DNA of 54,951 nt from Microbispora sp. ZYX-F-249 (GTDB lineage Bacteria; Actinomycetota; Actinomycetes; Streptosporangiales; Streptosporangiaceae). Made by a program: the position numbers and the translations under genes. The notes beneath the pieces were generated by a model. The model ran no database searches. It saw only the letters and a program-made list of their open reading frames with translations, and was not told the origin of the DNA. Below are positions 38,697 through 47,277 of this stretch, piece after piece; position 1 is the first letter of the stretch; every line of letters begins with the position of its first letter. The stretch lies in the NCBI RefSeq assembly GCF_039649665.1, contig NZ_JBDJAW010000049.1, positions 1 through 54,951 on the forward strand. The letters are read 5' to 3'.

Positions 38697-40190
38697 ATGG
38701 ACGAGATCGAGACCGAGGTCGTCGTCGCGGGCGCCGGCCCGACCGGGCTGATGCTGGCGTACGAGCTCGCTCTGGCGGGGGTGGAGACCCTGGTGCTGGA
38801 GAAGCTGCCCCAGCGCATCGAACAGGTGAAGGGCGGCGGCATCCAGCCGCGTACCGCCGAACTGCTGGAGTCGCGCGGGCTGCTCGAACCGTTGCTGCGG
38901 CGTGCCACGCCGCGCGAGCCGGTCGGCGGGCACTTCGCGGCCCTGCCCGTCCCCCTGGACTGCACCCCATGGCGGACCAGGCACCCCTTCCCCATCGCGA
39001 TCCCCCAGTGGGAGGTCGAGGAGGTGCTCGAAGAGCAGGCGGTCGCCGCCGGCGCGCGGGTTCTGCACGGGGCCGCCGTCTCCGGGGTCGAGCCCGGCGA
39101 CGACGGCGTGGTCGTGACCGCGGGAGAACTGCGGGTGCGGGCGGGCTACCTCGCGGCGTGCGACGGCGGCCACAGCACGGTGCGCAAACTGCTCGGGCTG
39201 CCGTTTCCCGGCAGGCCCGGCACCCGTCGCGCGGTGCTGGCCGACATCCGCCTGTCCGCCGTCTCGCCACTGGTGCCGCGGCGGATCGGGCACATGAGCA
39301 GCCTGACCCGTCAAGCGGACGGCTACTGGGCGATGCTGGTCCCTCTGGGCGGCGACCGGTATCGGATCACCTTCGGGCGGACGGACCGGGCCGGCACCGA
39401 CCGCGACACCCCGGTGACCGACGAGGAGATCATCGCCGGGCTGCGGGCCGTGTACGGCCCTGAGACCATCCTCGGCGCCGTGGACAACGCGTCCCGGTTC
39501 ACCGACGCCACCCGGCAGGTGGAGCACTACCGCGTGGGCCGGGTCCTGTTCGCGGGCGACGCGGCGCACATCCATCCGCCGCTGGGCGGCCAAGGTCTCA
39601 ACCTCGGCATACAGGACGCGTTCAACCTCGGGTGGAAACTGGCCGCGACCGTGCGGGACCGGGCGCCGAGCGGCCTGCTGGACAGCTACCACGCCGAACG
39701 GCATCCGGTCGGAGCCCAGGTCCTGCACCACACGTCGGCACAGCGCGTGCTGGCCGATCCCGAGCCGAGCGAGGACGTGGCCGCCCTGCGCGACATCTTC
39801 GTCGACCTGCTGCGCCTGCCCGACGCCAACCGTCACCTCGCGGGGCTGATGTCCGGCCTCTCGCTGCGCTACGAACTGCCCGGTAATCATCCGCTCATCG
39901 GGCAGCGCGTGCCGGACGCCGACCTAATCGCCGACGCCGGCCCCACCCGGGTGTCGGCGCTGTTCCGCGCGGGGCACGCCGTCCTGCTCGATCTGGCCGG
40001 AGCCGTCCCCGCCGGCCTCCGGCTTCCCCCACGAGTCGACCTCGTCCGTGCCACCTGCGCCGACGATCTGGGCGCCGCCGTCATGCTCATCCGTCCCGAC
40101 GGCTACGTCTGCTGGGCCGCGGACGGCCTCACCGCCTCCGGCGACGACCTGCTCGCCGCGATCGCCGTCGCCGGCATCGCGACGCGGTGA
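38697..40190 (+). CDS. FAD-dependent aromatic-type monooxygenase (PHBH/PheA-TfdB family)
   Basis: This 497-residue enzyme hydroxylates aromatic or polyketide-like compounds using NAD(P)H. It has the Rossmann motif VVVAGAGPTGLMLAYELALAG, the CDGGHSTVRKLLG DG motif and the GD motif FAGDAAHIHPPLGGQGLNLGIQDAFNLGWKLA (as two adjacent blocks), plus a C-terminal thioredoxin-like domain. ATG 38697 has GGAG at eight bases; ATG 38691 is only two bases from it. Similar TetR-monooxygenase pairs confer resistance, for example rifampicin monooxygenase, or act in degradation. The substrate is open. Confidence 0.9.
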   Translation: MDEIETEVVVAGAGPTGLMLAYELALAGVETLVLEKLPQRIEQVKGGGIQPRTAELLESRGLLEPLLRRATPREPVGGHFAALPVPLDCTPWRTRHPFPIAIPQWEVEEVLEEQAVAAGARVLHGAAVSGVEPGDDGVVVTAGELRVRAGYLAACDGGHSTVRKLLGLPFPGRPGTRRAVLADIRLSAVSPLVPRRIGHMSSLTRQADGYWAMLVPLGGDRYRITFGRTDRAGTDRDTPVTDEEIIAGLRAVYGPETILGAVDNASRFTDATRQVEHYRVGRVLFAGDAAHIHPPLGGQGLNLGIQDAFNLGWKLAATVRDRAPSGLLDSYHAERHPVGAQVLHHTSAQRVLADPEPSEDVAALRDIFVDLLRLPDANRHLAGLMSGLSLRYELPGNHPLIGQRVPDADLIADAGPTRVSALFRAGHAVLLDLAGAVPAGLRLPPRVDLVRATCADDLGAAVMLIRPDGYVCWAADGLTASGDDLLAAIAVAGIATR

Positions 40191-40241
40191 AGATCACGAA
40201 GTGTCCGCCGGTACGGCGACGCCGCACTAAGATCGCATCCC

Positions 40242-42017
40242 GTGCTTCCGGACGGATTCTGGCGGATTGTCAGGACTGGATCAGTAGGTCTGGTTCTTGC
40301 GGCGGCGGTCGCGGGCCTGGTGCTCGGCGACGCCTGGCTCTGGGTGGCCGTCGAATGGTCGCCGCCGGCCTATGCGGGGTTCTACGGTCGCGGCGGGTTC
40401 GACACCTCGACGACGGTTGCGCTGCTCGTGGCCGCCCCGGTGAAGGCCGCGCTCCTGTGGCTGATCCTGCGCGCCCCCGCGCGGGGACCGCTGGACCGCC
40501 GGGCGAAGGCGCTGCGCCGGCTGCTGTATCTGGCGGTGGCGTACGCCCTCGTGCTGTGGTTCCCGATCGCGCTGCTCCCCGACGCGGTCGACGCGGCGTT
40601 CCAGCTCGCGCTGTGGACCGCGATCGACGTCCTCTACCTGCTCGTCATCCGCTGGCGGTCCCGCATGCTGCGCGCGGCGGCCGGAGCGATCTTCGCGGTC
40701 GAGCTGGCCGGGATGGCCGACGACCTGCTCGACGAACTCGACCTCCCGGAGCTCGGCAGGGGCGGCGTCGTCGGGCTGGGCTTGATGCTGGGCGGAGTGG
40801 CGGCGACCATCGTCACGCTCGCCGGGCAGCGGCGCGACGGCCGGTGGAGCCGCGGCACGCAGGCCGCCGGGTGGGTGTCGCTGGGCGTCTACGTGCTGGT
40901 GATCCCGCTCAACGTCTTCTACGGAAGGATCCCCGGCGGCGGCGATCTGGTGATGCCGGTAGTGACGGACGCGCTGGCACTCGTCGGCACCGTGTGGATC
41001 GCGGCGACCGCCCGTGAATTGCCCACCGAGGGCCGCCCGGCGGACCTTCCGCCCGCGCGGCGGCGCGCGATCCGCGTCGCGGTGGCGGCCGTGGCCCTGC
41101 TCCCGGTCATCGCGATGATCCACCCGGAGCAGACCCCGCACCTCACCTACACCGGCTGGTCCGCGGACTGCTACGACCGGCCCCGCTTCGGCGACCTGAA
41201 ACCCGCGGAACGCGAGGCCGTGTTCCTGTGCCGTGCGCGGAGCACGGACGACGGCGTCTCGCCCATCTTCCCCGACAGCCTGTCGGACCAGCAGGTCCTC
41301 GCGTACGGGCGGGCGCTGTGCCGTGCGAAGGACCGCGAGGAGCAGCAGGCGATCCTGACGCGGGCCGGGAGCGCGCGGCCCGCCTGGGGCGCGGACCCGT
41401 GGGACCTCGTCTACGTCTGCCCGGAGATCGTCGGCGCCACCCATCCCGAGTTGCTGCGGTCGACCGCGGAGACGGAGGCGGCGAACGCCGCCTACATCGC
41501 CGAGGAGAACGCGAGCTGCCGCGACCCGTGGCCCCGGACGAAGGGTGTCGTCCAGGCCACGGCCAAATACTTCCTGTTCGCCGACGGGGATCACGGCTAT
41601 CTGGTCCACGACCCCGATGACGAAACAGCCGGCGACGAGGCGGAGCAGGCCGTTGACGACCTCTACGACGACAACGCCCTCGTCGGGGTGGCCGGCAGCA
41701 CGGCGCTCGTCGGGCATGTCGAGGACGTCATCGATCTGTGCCTCACGGTGAAGGCCCTCCGCACCCCGCCGCCACTTCGGACGGCCGGGTGGGATCAGGT
41801 CGACGAGGTACCGATCGTCAGCCGCAGCGGCAGACTCACCGTGCCGGAGATGGGCTACGATCAGGTGGGGGCGGGTGCACCCATGCCGAACCTGGCGATC
41901 GCGGGGCAGGGCCGCTACCGGCTGCGTGTCCACGTGCGGATCGGCGACGCGGGAGAGGAGCACCTGGTCGTCGTGTTCCCGGGCGCGTCGAGGAAGAGAC
42001 TCACACTGAAGCCGTGA
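40242..42017 (+). CDS. Membrane protein of unknown function with a large C-terminal extracytoplasmic region
   Basis: This 591-residue protein has about seven TM helices in its first 300 residues (for example SVGLVLAAAVAGLVLGDAWLW, YLAVAYALVLWFPIALL, AIRVAVAAVALLPVIAMI), then about 290 hydrophilic residues with several Cys (SADCYDRPRF, VFLCRARS, LVYVCPEIV, ASCRDPWP) that could form disulfides outside the cell. I do not recognise a family. GTG 40242 lies eight bases after a TAAGAT -10 box, suggesting a leaderless transcript. It stands alone. Confidence 0.75.
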   Translation: MLPDGFWRIVRTGSVGLVLAAAVAGLVLGDAWLWVAVEWSPPAYAGFYGRGGFDTSTTVALLVAAPVKAALLWLILRAPARGPLDRRAKALRRLLYLAVAYALVLWFPIALLPDAVDAAFQLALWTAIDVLYLLVIRWRSRMLRAAAGAIFAVELAGMADDLLDELDLPELGRGGVVGLGLMLGGVAATIVTLAGQRRDGRWSRGTQAAGWVSLGVYVLVIPLNVFYGRIPGGGDLVMPVVTDALALVGTVWIAATARELPTEGRPADLPPARRRAIRVAVAAVALLPVIAMIHPEQTPHLTYTGWSADCYDRPRFGDLKPAEREAVFLCRARSTDDGVSPIFPDSLSDQQVLAYGRALCRAKDREEQQAILTRAGSARPAWGADPWDLVYVCPEIVGATHPELLRSTAETEAANAAYIAEENASCRDPWPRTKGVVQATAKYFLFADGDHGYLVHDPDDETAGDEAEQAVDDLYDDNALVGVAGSTALVGHVEDVIDLCLTVKALRTPPPLRTAGWDQVDEVPIVSRSGRLTVPEMGYDQVGAGAPMPNLAIAGQGRYRLRVHVRIGDAGEEHLVVVFPGASRKRLTLKP

Positions 42018-42173
42018 GCGGCGGCGTGGGCTGCTACGGGCGGTCGGTGGCCGTCACGCCGGGGGCCGGGATCGCGGTGGGCGGGAATATCCGATGACAT
42101 CGCTCCCGGCTCTTTTCCGAATACTTGGCCGCCCGCCTCGGGTGATGCACCGTGCCAGGGGTAACGCGCACGT

Positions 42174-43328
42174 ATGAATTCCGCGGAGTACCAAAACGAG
42201 CTGTACGCCCAAGGACGGACCGGCCGGCAGCCGCCCTATCCGATGACATTCGCGGAACTGGAGAAGAAGGCGTCGGCCGCGATGCCGCCGAAGGTCTGGG
42301 GGTATGTGGCCGGGGGCGCCGGTGACGAGCACACCCAGCGGGCCAACTGCGAGGCGTTCAAGCGCTGGGGCCTGTATCCGCGGATGCTGATCGCTCCGGC
42401 CGAGCGCGACATGTCGATCGAGTTGCTCGGGACGACGCTGCCCTCGCCGGTGTTCATGGCGCCCATCGGCGTGATCGGGGTGTGCGCCCAGGACGACCAC
42501 GGCGACCTCGCATGCGCGCGGGCCTCCGCCCGGACGGGCGTCCCCTTCTTCGCGGCGACCCTGTCCGCCGATCCGATGGAGGACGTGGCGGCGGCGCTGG
42601 ACGGCACGCCCGGCTTCTTCCAGCTCTACACGCCGCCGGACCGGGACCTGGCGGCGAGCCTGGTGCACCGCGCCGAGGCGGCGGGTTTCAAGGGCATCGC
42701 CGTCACCCTCGACACCTGGGTCACCGGCTGGCGGCCCCGGGACCTGCGCGGCTCGAACTACCCCCAGGTGCCCAGCGGATGCCTGCGCAACTACACCGAA
42801 GACCCCGTGTTCCGGCGGAGGCTGCGACCCGGCGAGGACGCCGTCGAGGCGGTGATCCGCACGATGCCGATCTTCGGCGGGCCGTTCCGGTGGGACGACC
42901 TCGACTGGCTGCGGTCGCAGACCCGGCTGCCGCTGATGCTCAAGGGCATCTGCCACCCCGACGACGCCCGTCGCGCCAAGGACCACGGCGCGGACGCCGT
43001 CTACTGTTCCAACCACGGCGGACGGCAGGCCGACGGAGGGCTGCCCGCCCTGGAGTGCCTGCCCGGCGTGCTCGAGGCCGCCGACGGGCTGCCGGTCCTG
43101 TTCGACTCGGGGGTGCGCAGCGGCGCCGACGTCGTCAAGGCGCTGGCGCTGGGCGCCACCGCGGTGGGAATCGGCCGGCCCTACGCGTACGGCCTGGCGG
43201 TCGGCGGCGTCGACGGCGTCGTGCACGTGCTGCGCTCCATCCTGGCCGAAGCGGACCTCATCATGGCGGTCGACGGTTACCCCACCCTCAAGGACCTCAC
43301 GCCCGAGGCGCTGCGCCGCGTGCCGTGA
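42174..43328 (+). CDS. Lactate 2-monooxygenase (FMN-dependent alpha-hydroxy-acid oxidase)
   Basis: This 384-residue protein matches mycobacterial lactate 2-monooxygenase, which converts L-lactate and oxygen to acetate and CO2. Visible family blocks are MTFAELEKKASAAMPPKVWGYVAGGAGDE, LLGTTLPSPVFMAPIG, LYTPPDRDLAASLVHRAEAAGFKGIAVTLDTWVTGWR, CSNHGGRQADGG with the catalytic His, and LFDSGVRSGADVVKALALGATAVGIGRPYAYGLA (each family-wide). The length fits. It lies 3-11 kb from a pathway predicted to make L-lactate. A plain lactate oxidase or another hydroxy-acid oxidase is the alternative. Confidence 0.88.
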   Translation: MNSAEYQNELYAQGRTGRQPPYPMTFAELEKKASAAMPPKVWGYVAGGAGDEHTQRANCEAFKRWGLYPRMLIAPAERDMSIELLGTTLPSPVFMAPIGVIGVCAQDDHGDLACARASARTGVPFFAATLSADPMEDVAAALDGTPGFFQLYTPPDRDLAASLVHRAEAAGFKGIAVTLDTWVTGWRPRDLRGSNYPQVPSGCLRNYTEDPVFRRRLRPGEDAVEAVIRTMPIFGGPFRWDDLDWLRSQTRLPLMLKGICHPDDARRAKDHGADAVYCSNHGGRQADGGLPALECLPGVLEAADGLPVLFDSGVRSGADVVKALALGATAVGIGRPYAYGLAVGGVDGVVHVLRSILAEADLIMAVDGYPTLKDLTPEALRRVP

Positions 43329-43330
43329 CC

Positions 43331-43345
43331 GGCCCGCGACGGGCC
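43331..43345. terminator. Short hairpin between convergent genes
   Basis: GGCCCG (43331-43336) pairs with CGGGCC (43340-43345) over a three-base loop, just after the lactate monooxygenase stop and before the end of the GH43 gene. Short stem, so moderate support. Confidence 0.4.
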
Positions 43346-43385
43346 GCGGATGACGACGGCCCGCCGGAGGCGCCCCACTCGGTGA

Positions 43386-44738
43386 TCAGTCCTCGCCGTG
43401 CCCCGGGTTCCGGCGCGCGACGTACAGGCGGTTGCCCTCGGGGCCGGTCCACTCCAGCCGTACGACGCCGGGCACGGCGGCGTCGGCGACGCGTGACGGG
43501 TCGGCCCAGTAGCCGACGTTGGGGTTGCGGAAGAACGTCGCCCACAGCTGACCGCTGCGGTCCGCGAAGATGTTGTTGTGGCCGGCGCCGACGCCCAGGG
43601 TCCACCGCTTGGAGTAGGGCCCCTCGAACCTGTCCGCGACGGCGACGACCGCGTCGTACTGGTACTGCACACGGCCCGGCGCGGCCGTGTCGTAGGCGTA
43701 TCGCGTGCTGCCGTCCGTGTTCACCGACGACCGATCCCATGCGGCGTGGACGAGGTAGTACTTGCCTCCGTACTTGAAGACGTACGCGCCTTCCAGGTAC
43801 GGCTCGGGCGCGTAGGGCGTCTGCTGGAACTTCGGCAGGTCCGTCGCCGGGACGATGTCCTCCATGTCATCCCGGAACTTCGCGTACAGGTTGTTGTGCA
43901 GCACGAGCCACGCGTCGTCGCCCTCGGTGTAGAGGCCGCCGTCGATGTGGTGGTAGGCGCCGGGCTCGATGAAGGCCGGCCCCCCGATGAAGGAGTCGCC
44001 GAAGGGCTTGTCGTGGTTGCCCTGGACGAGCCGATACGGACCCTCGACCCCGCCCTCGCTCACGAGCATGAACGAACCGACCTTCTGCGAGTGGTCGCCC
44101 ATGCACGCGACGATGTACCACTTGCCGCGGAAGTAGTGCACCTCCGGCGCCCAGGCGTTGCCGCGCTTGCCGAACCGGTCGTCGTACCAGTACTCCTGCC
44201 ACGGCGCGACGACCGTGCGCCCGGGCCGGTTCTCGCCGGCGAACTCGGGCGACCACACCTTGCCCTTCTCGGCGTCCGGCCGGATGCCGGTGGTGTCGGC
44301 CAGCCGCCACGGCCCGTGCAGGGACGGGGCCGTCCACACGAAGATGCCGTCGTTCCACGGGCCCGCCGCCTGGAGACCGGGCACCCGGGTGGTCCCCGTG
44401 GCGACGTAGACCGGACGGCCGCCGACGACGAAGCAGTTGACGTAGGTGTCCCGCATCCAGACCCGGCCGAGCTCCTCGTCGCGGGGGCGCGGCTCGAGCG
44501 GGAGGATGAAGGAGTTGTCGTCGCGCGGCCACAGGTCCGCCCGCGTGTCCGCGAGGCCGTAGGGCTCGGGCTCGGGCCAGTTCGACGGGTACCGCCCCTT
44601 CGGCGCGCCCCCGCCGGGCAACACCTTCGGGTCCGCGTGCGCGGCGGCCGCGGGCAGCGCCGCCGCGCCCAGCAGGCCCGCGACACCGGCCAGCACGGAC
44701 CGCCGGCCAACGTGGAACCCGTTGCCGGAATCAGTCAT
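43386..44738 (-). CDS. Tat-secreted glycoside hydrolase family 43-like enzyme
   Basis: This 450-residue protein starts with a twin-arginine signal (GRRSVLAGVAGLLGAAALPA, cleavage near AHA), then a five-bladed propeller-like GH43 domain: MRDTYVNCFVVGGRPVYVATGT, EVHYFRGKWYIVACMG, GAYHHIDGGLYTEGDDAWLVLHNN, LEGAYVFKYGGKYYLVHAA. GH43 enzymes remove arabinose, xylose or galactofuranose from plant polysaccharides. ATG 44738 has GGAGG nine bases upstream; an earlier ATG at 44792 lacks one. A 7-bp inverted repeat (44762-44781) lies in the leader. It may feed sugars to the nearby pathway, though it is not a known fucosidase family. Confidence 0.85.
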   Translation of the reverse strand: MTDSGNGFHVGRRSVLAGVAGLLGAAALPAAAAHADPKVLPGGGAPKGRYPSNWPEPEPYGLADTRADLWPRDDNSFILPLEPRPRDEELGRVWMRDTYVNCFVVGGRPVYVATGTTRVPGLQAAGPWNDGIFVWTAPSLHGPWRLADTTGIRPDAEKGKVWSPEFAGENRPGRTVVAPWQEYWYDDRFGKRGNAWAPEVHYFRGKWYIVACMGDHSQKVGSFMLVSEGGVEGPYRLVQGNHDKPFGDSFIGGPAFIEPGAYHHIDGGLYTEGDDAWLVLHNNLYAKFRDDMEDIVPATDLPKFQQTPYAPEPYLEGAYVFKYGGKYYLVHAAWDRSSVNTDGSTRYAYDTAAPGRVQYQYDAVVAVADRFEGPYSKRWTLGVGAGHNNIFADRSGQLWATFFRNPNVGYWADPSRVADAAVPGVVRLEWTGPEGNRLYVARRNPGHGED

Positions 44739-45000
44739 CAGACACGTCCTCCCACCTCTTCGCAGGGCGCGGGTGCCCTGCCGGGAGGACACGCTAGTAA
44801 GGCGTATTTCGACAGTGAACAGACGACAGAAAGGTTTCGGTCCGCCTTCGCCGGCTCCGGCCGCGGACGTCGCCGGGGATTTCCCTATTTCCTACCGGCC
44901 GTGAATTCCTTCGTTCCCCGGCGCCGGAAACATAACGGCGACCGGAGCCGAAAACACGTTGCGGGACAGGGCCGGAACGCGGAACGCTCCCGATGTGAGA

Positions 45001-45897
45001 ATGCACGCCGACCAGCTGACGGTGACACAGGAGACGGTGCGCGCCTTGGTGGACGAGCAGTTCCCCGAGTGGCGGAGCCTGCCCGTGACACGCGTCGGCG
45101 CCCACGGGACGGTCAACGCCATCTTCCGCATCGGCGACCGTTTCACTGCCCGGTTCCCGCTGCAGCCCGGCCCGGCCGGCGAGGTGCGGCGCCGGCTGGA
45201 GTCCGAAGCGCAGGCGGCCCGCGAGCTGGCGGGCAGCACCCGCTTTCCCACACCCGAGCCGGTCGCGCTCGGTGAGCCCGGCGCGGGGTACCCGCTTGCC
45301 TGGGCGGTGCAGACGTGGCTGCCCGGCACGGTGGCGGACGTCGAGGATCCGGGCCAGTCGATCGCGTTCGCCCACGACCTCGCCGATCTCATCACCGATC
45401 TGCGTGCGGCCGGCACGCGTGGCCGCACGTTCGCGGGCACGGGCCGGGGAGGCGACCTGCGCTCCCACGACGCCTGGATGGAGACGTGCTTCGAGCGCAG
45501 CGAACGGCTCCTGGACGTTCCCCGGCTGCGCCGGACGTGGGAGAGGCTCCGCGTCCTGCCCCGCGAGGCGCCCGACGTCATGTGCCACGGCGATCTCATT
45601 CCCGGCAACGTGCTCGTGTCCGCCGGCCGGCTGGCGGGGATTCTCGACGCCGGCGGTTTCGGGCCGGCCGATCCCGCTCTCGACCTCGTGAGCGCCTGGC
45701 ATCTGTTGGAGGCGGGGCCGCGCCGGGTGCTCCGCCTCGACCTCAAGTGCGACGACCTGGAGTGGGAACGGGGCAAGGCGTGGGCCTTCGAACAGGCGAT
45801 GGGGCTCGTCTGGTACTACCTCGACACCAACCCCGCCATGGCCCGCTTGGGCCGGCGCACGCTGGAACGCATCCTGGCCGACAGCGGGCCCGCCTGA
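45001..45897 (+). CDS. Aminoglycoside-phosphotransferase-family kinase (APH/HSK2-like)
   Basis: This 298-residue protein has the APH fold: a small N-lobe (RFPLQPGPAGEVRRRLESEAQAARELA with the ATP-binding Lys/Glu region) and the catalytic loop VMCHGDLIPGNVLV followed by LDAGGFGPADPALDL, where the DFG-like motif reads DAG. Close relatives are chromosomal and often annotated as phosphotransferases of unknown substrate. ATG 45001 is preferred; an upstream in-frame ATG at 44959 would add 14 residues. The 262-base region before it contains only the GH43 leader and no gene I can support. Confidence 0.85.
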   Translation: MHADQLTVTQETVRALVDEQFPEWRSLPVTRVGAHGTVNAIFRIGDRFTARFPLQPGPAGEVRRRLESEAQAARELAGSTRFPTPEPVALGEPGAGYPLAWAVQTWLPGTVADVEDPGQSIAFAHDLADLITDLRAAGTRGRTFAGTGRGGDLRSHDAWMETCFERSERLLDVPRLRRTWERLRVLPREAPDVMCHGDLIPGNVLVSAGRLAGILDAGGFGPADPALDLVSAWHLLEAGPRRVLRLDLKCDDLEWERGKAWAFEQAMGLVWYYLDTNPAMARLGRRTLERILADSGPA

Positions 45898-45923
45898 GCC
45901 GGACCGATCCGATCACGGCGGCG

Positions 45924-46274
45924 TCAGCCGCGGGTGACCCGCACGCCGCCGAAGACGCCGTAGTTGCGCACGCGGATGACCGGTCCGGAGGAGTCCGGCG
46001 TTCCCGGGTCCACCCGGCGGCCGCCGAACAGGGTGAAGCCCTCGACCTCCACCGTGCATTCGGCGGGCACCCGCAGCCGCACGCCGCCCGCGATCGAGAT
46101 CTTCGTGACCGAGGTGACCGGCGCGATCTCCGCGTCGCTGAGGTCGAGGTCGGCGCCCCCGAGGGGGGTGAGGACCACGGTGTCCGCGGGCGCCCGCCCC
46201 GGCCCTCGGCGCTTCAGACCGCCGAGAAGGGCGACGTGCCAGTCCGTACGCTGCGATGATGTCGTGTTCGTCAT
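45924..46274 (-). CDS. Small LiaF-like (cell-wall-active antibiotic response) domain protein
   Basis: This 116-residue protein has the right-handed beta pattern of the C-terminal domain of LiaF/VraT: WHVALLGGLKRRG, then VRLRVPAECTVEVEGFTLFGGRRVD and IRVRNYGVFGGVRV, with the repeated FGG element. No membrane segment is present, so only the C-terminal domain is made. ATG 46274 or GTG 46283 may be the start. A three-half-site inverted repeat lies 40-65 bases upstream. Confidence 0.8.
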   Translation of the reverse strand: MTNTTSSQRTDWHVALLGGLKRRGPGRAPADTVVLTPLGGADLDLSDAEIAPVTSVTKISIAGGVRLRVPAECTVEVEGFTLFGGRRVDPGTPDSSGPVIRVRNYGVFGGVRVTRG

Positions 46275-46323
46275 GACCTTCACGGTACGTACCGGCCGAT
46301 GCGGCGATAAGTGCCGCGCGTCG

Positions 46324-46348
46324 TGTCATAACCCATGACACCTGTCAT
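46324..46348. promoter_or_regulatory. Triple half-site operator TGTCAT/ATGACA
   Basis: Half-sites TGTCAT (46324-46329), ATGACA (46335-46340) and TGTCAT (46343-46348) form two overlapping inverted repeats, one with a five-base and one with a two-base centre. They lie upstream of the LiaF-like gene and just after the end of the fucose operon. The binding protein is unknown. Confidence 0.5.
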
Positions 46349-46386
46349 ATCGGCGGCTCAGCCGTGGTGAGAGGCCTCGCGCCCGC

Positions 46387-47277
46387 TCATGCGCCGAGGC
46401 GGTAGACGCGTTCCGCCGTCCCCCGGAAGACCGCGTCACGCTCGGCCGCCGACAGCCCGGCGTCCGTGAGCAGCGCGCGCACGGTCTCGGCCCACAGGGG
46501 CAGCGCGCCCGCGAGGAGGCAGACGGGCCAGTCGGAGCCGAACATCAGACGCCCGGGCCCGAACGCGTCGAGCGCGACGTCGGCGTACGGCCGCAGCCGT
46601 GCCGCGTCCCAGTCGTCCCAGTCCGCCTCGGTGATCAGGCCGGAGAGCTTGGCCGTCACGTTCGGCTCGGCGGCCAGCTCCCGGACGAGAGCGGCCCACG
46701 GTTCGAGCTCGCCGGACGCGACCGGAGGTTTGGCCAGGTGATCGAGGACGAAGGTCAGCTCGGGAAGGGCCCGTACGGTCTCGATCGCGGCGGGCAGCTG
46801 GTGGGGCAGGACGAGCAGGTCGTAGACGAGCCCGGCCGCCGCCACCTGGCGCAGTCCTTCGCGGACGTCGTCGCGGGCGAGCCAGCGGGGGTCGGGTTCG
46901 CCCTGCACAAGGTGGCGGATGCCGCGCAGGAGTTCACCGCCCGGCGCGGCGGCGAGCGCGGCGAGTTCGGCGGCGAGGTCGGGCCGGGTGAGATCCGCCC
47001 ACCCCACCACGGCGGCGACGGTGTCCGACCGCGCCGCCAGCGCGAGGAACTCCCGGGTCTCCTCGGCGTCGGGCAGGACCTGTACGAGCACCGAGCTCCC
47101 GATCCGCGCCTGCGCCGCGACGGCGGCGTAGTCGGAGGGGGTGAAGTCGCGGCGGATCGGCGCCATATGCGGAGGATCGAGCCAGGTCTGCGGCCGCCGG
47201 GACAGCTCCCACAGGTGGTGGTGAGCGTCGACGATCGTGCCAGTGGGTGCCGCATCGGGTGTCACGGTGGATGTCAC
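46387..47277 (-). CDS. Amidohydrolase-2 family lactonase, predicted L-fucono-1,5-lactonase
   Basis: This 296-residue TIM-barrel hydrolase has the metal motif VDAHHHLWEL, later VLDHLAKPP and the catalytic Asp in MFGSDWPV, the pattern of L-fuconolactonase and related sugar lactonases (COG3618). In the predicted pathway it opens L-fuconolactone to L-fuconate. GTG 47277 overlaps the LarC stop (GTGA); GTG 47265 is an alternative. It is the last gene of the leftward operon. Confidence 0.82.
   Translation of the reverse strand: MTSTVTPDAAPTGTIVDAHHHLWELSRRPQTWLDPPHMAPIRRDFTPSDYAAVAAQARIGSSVLVQVLPDAEETREFLALAARSDTVAAVVGWADLTRPDLAAELAALAAAPGGELLRGIRHLVQGEPDPRWLARDDVREGLRQVAAAGLVYDLLVLPHQLPAAIETVRALPELTFVLDHLAKPPVASGELEPWAALVRELAAEPNVTAKLSGLITEADWDDWDAARLRPYADVALDAFGPGRLMFGSDWPVCLLAGALPLWAETVRALLTDAGLSAAERDAVFRGTAERVYRLGA

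Noticed and set aside
44762..44781. 7-bp inverted repeat in the GH43 leader as a riboswitch
   Set aside because: Single short stem with no conserved aptamer core; only noted in the gene entry.
44893..44915. TTTCCTACCGG upstream of the kinase gene as an operator
   Set aside because: A half-site only, far from any clear promoter box, next to genes without sulfur links.
46353..46366. CGGC-TCA-GCCG as a terminator of the fucose operon
   Set aside because: Stem of only four to five bases; not enough support.
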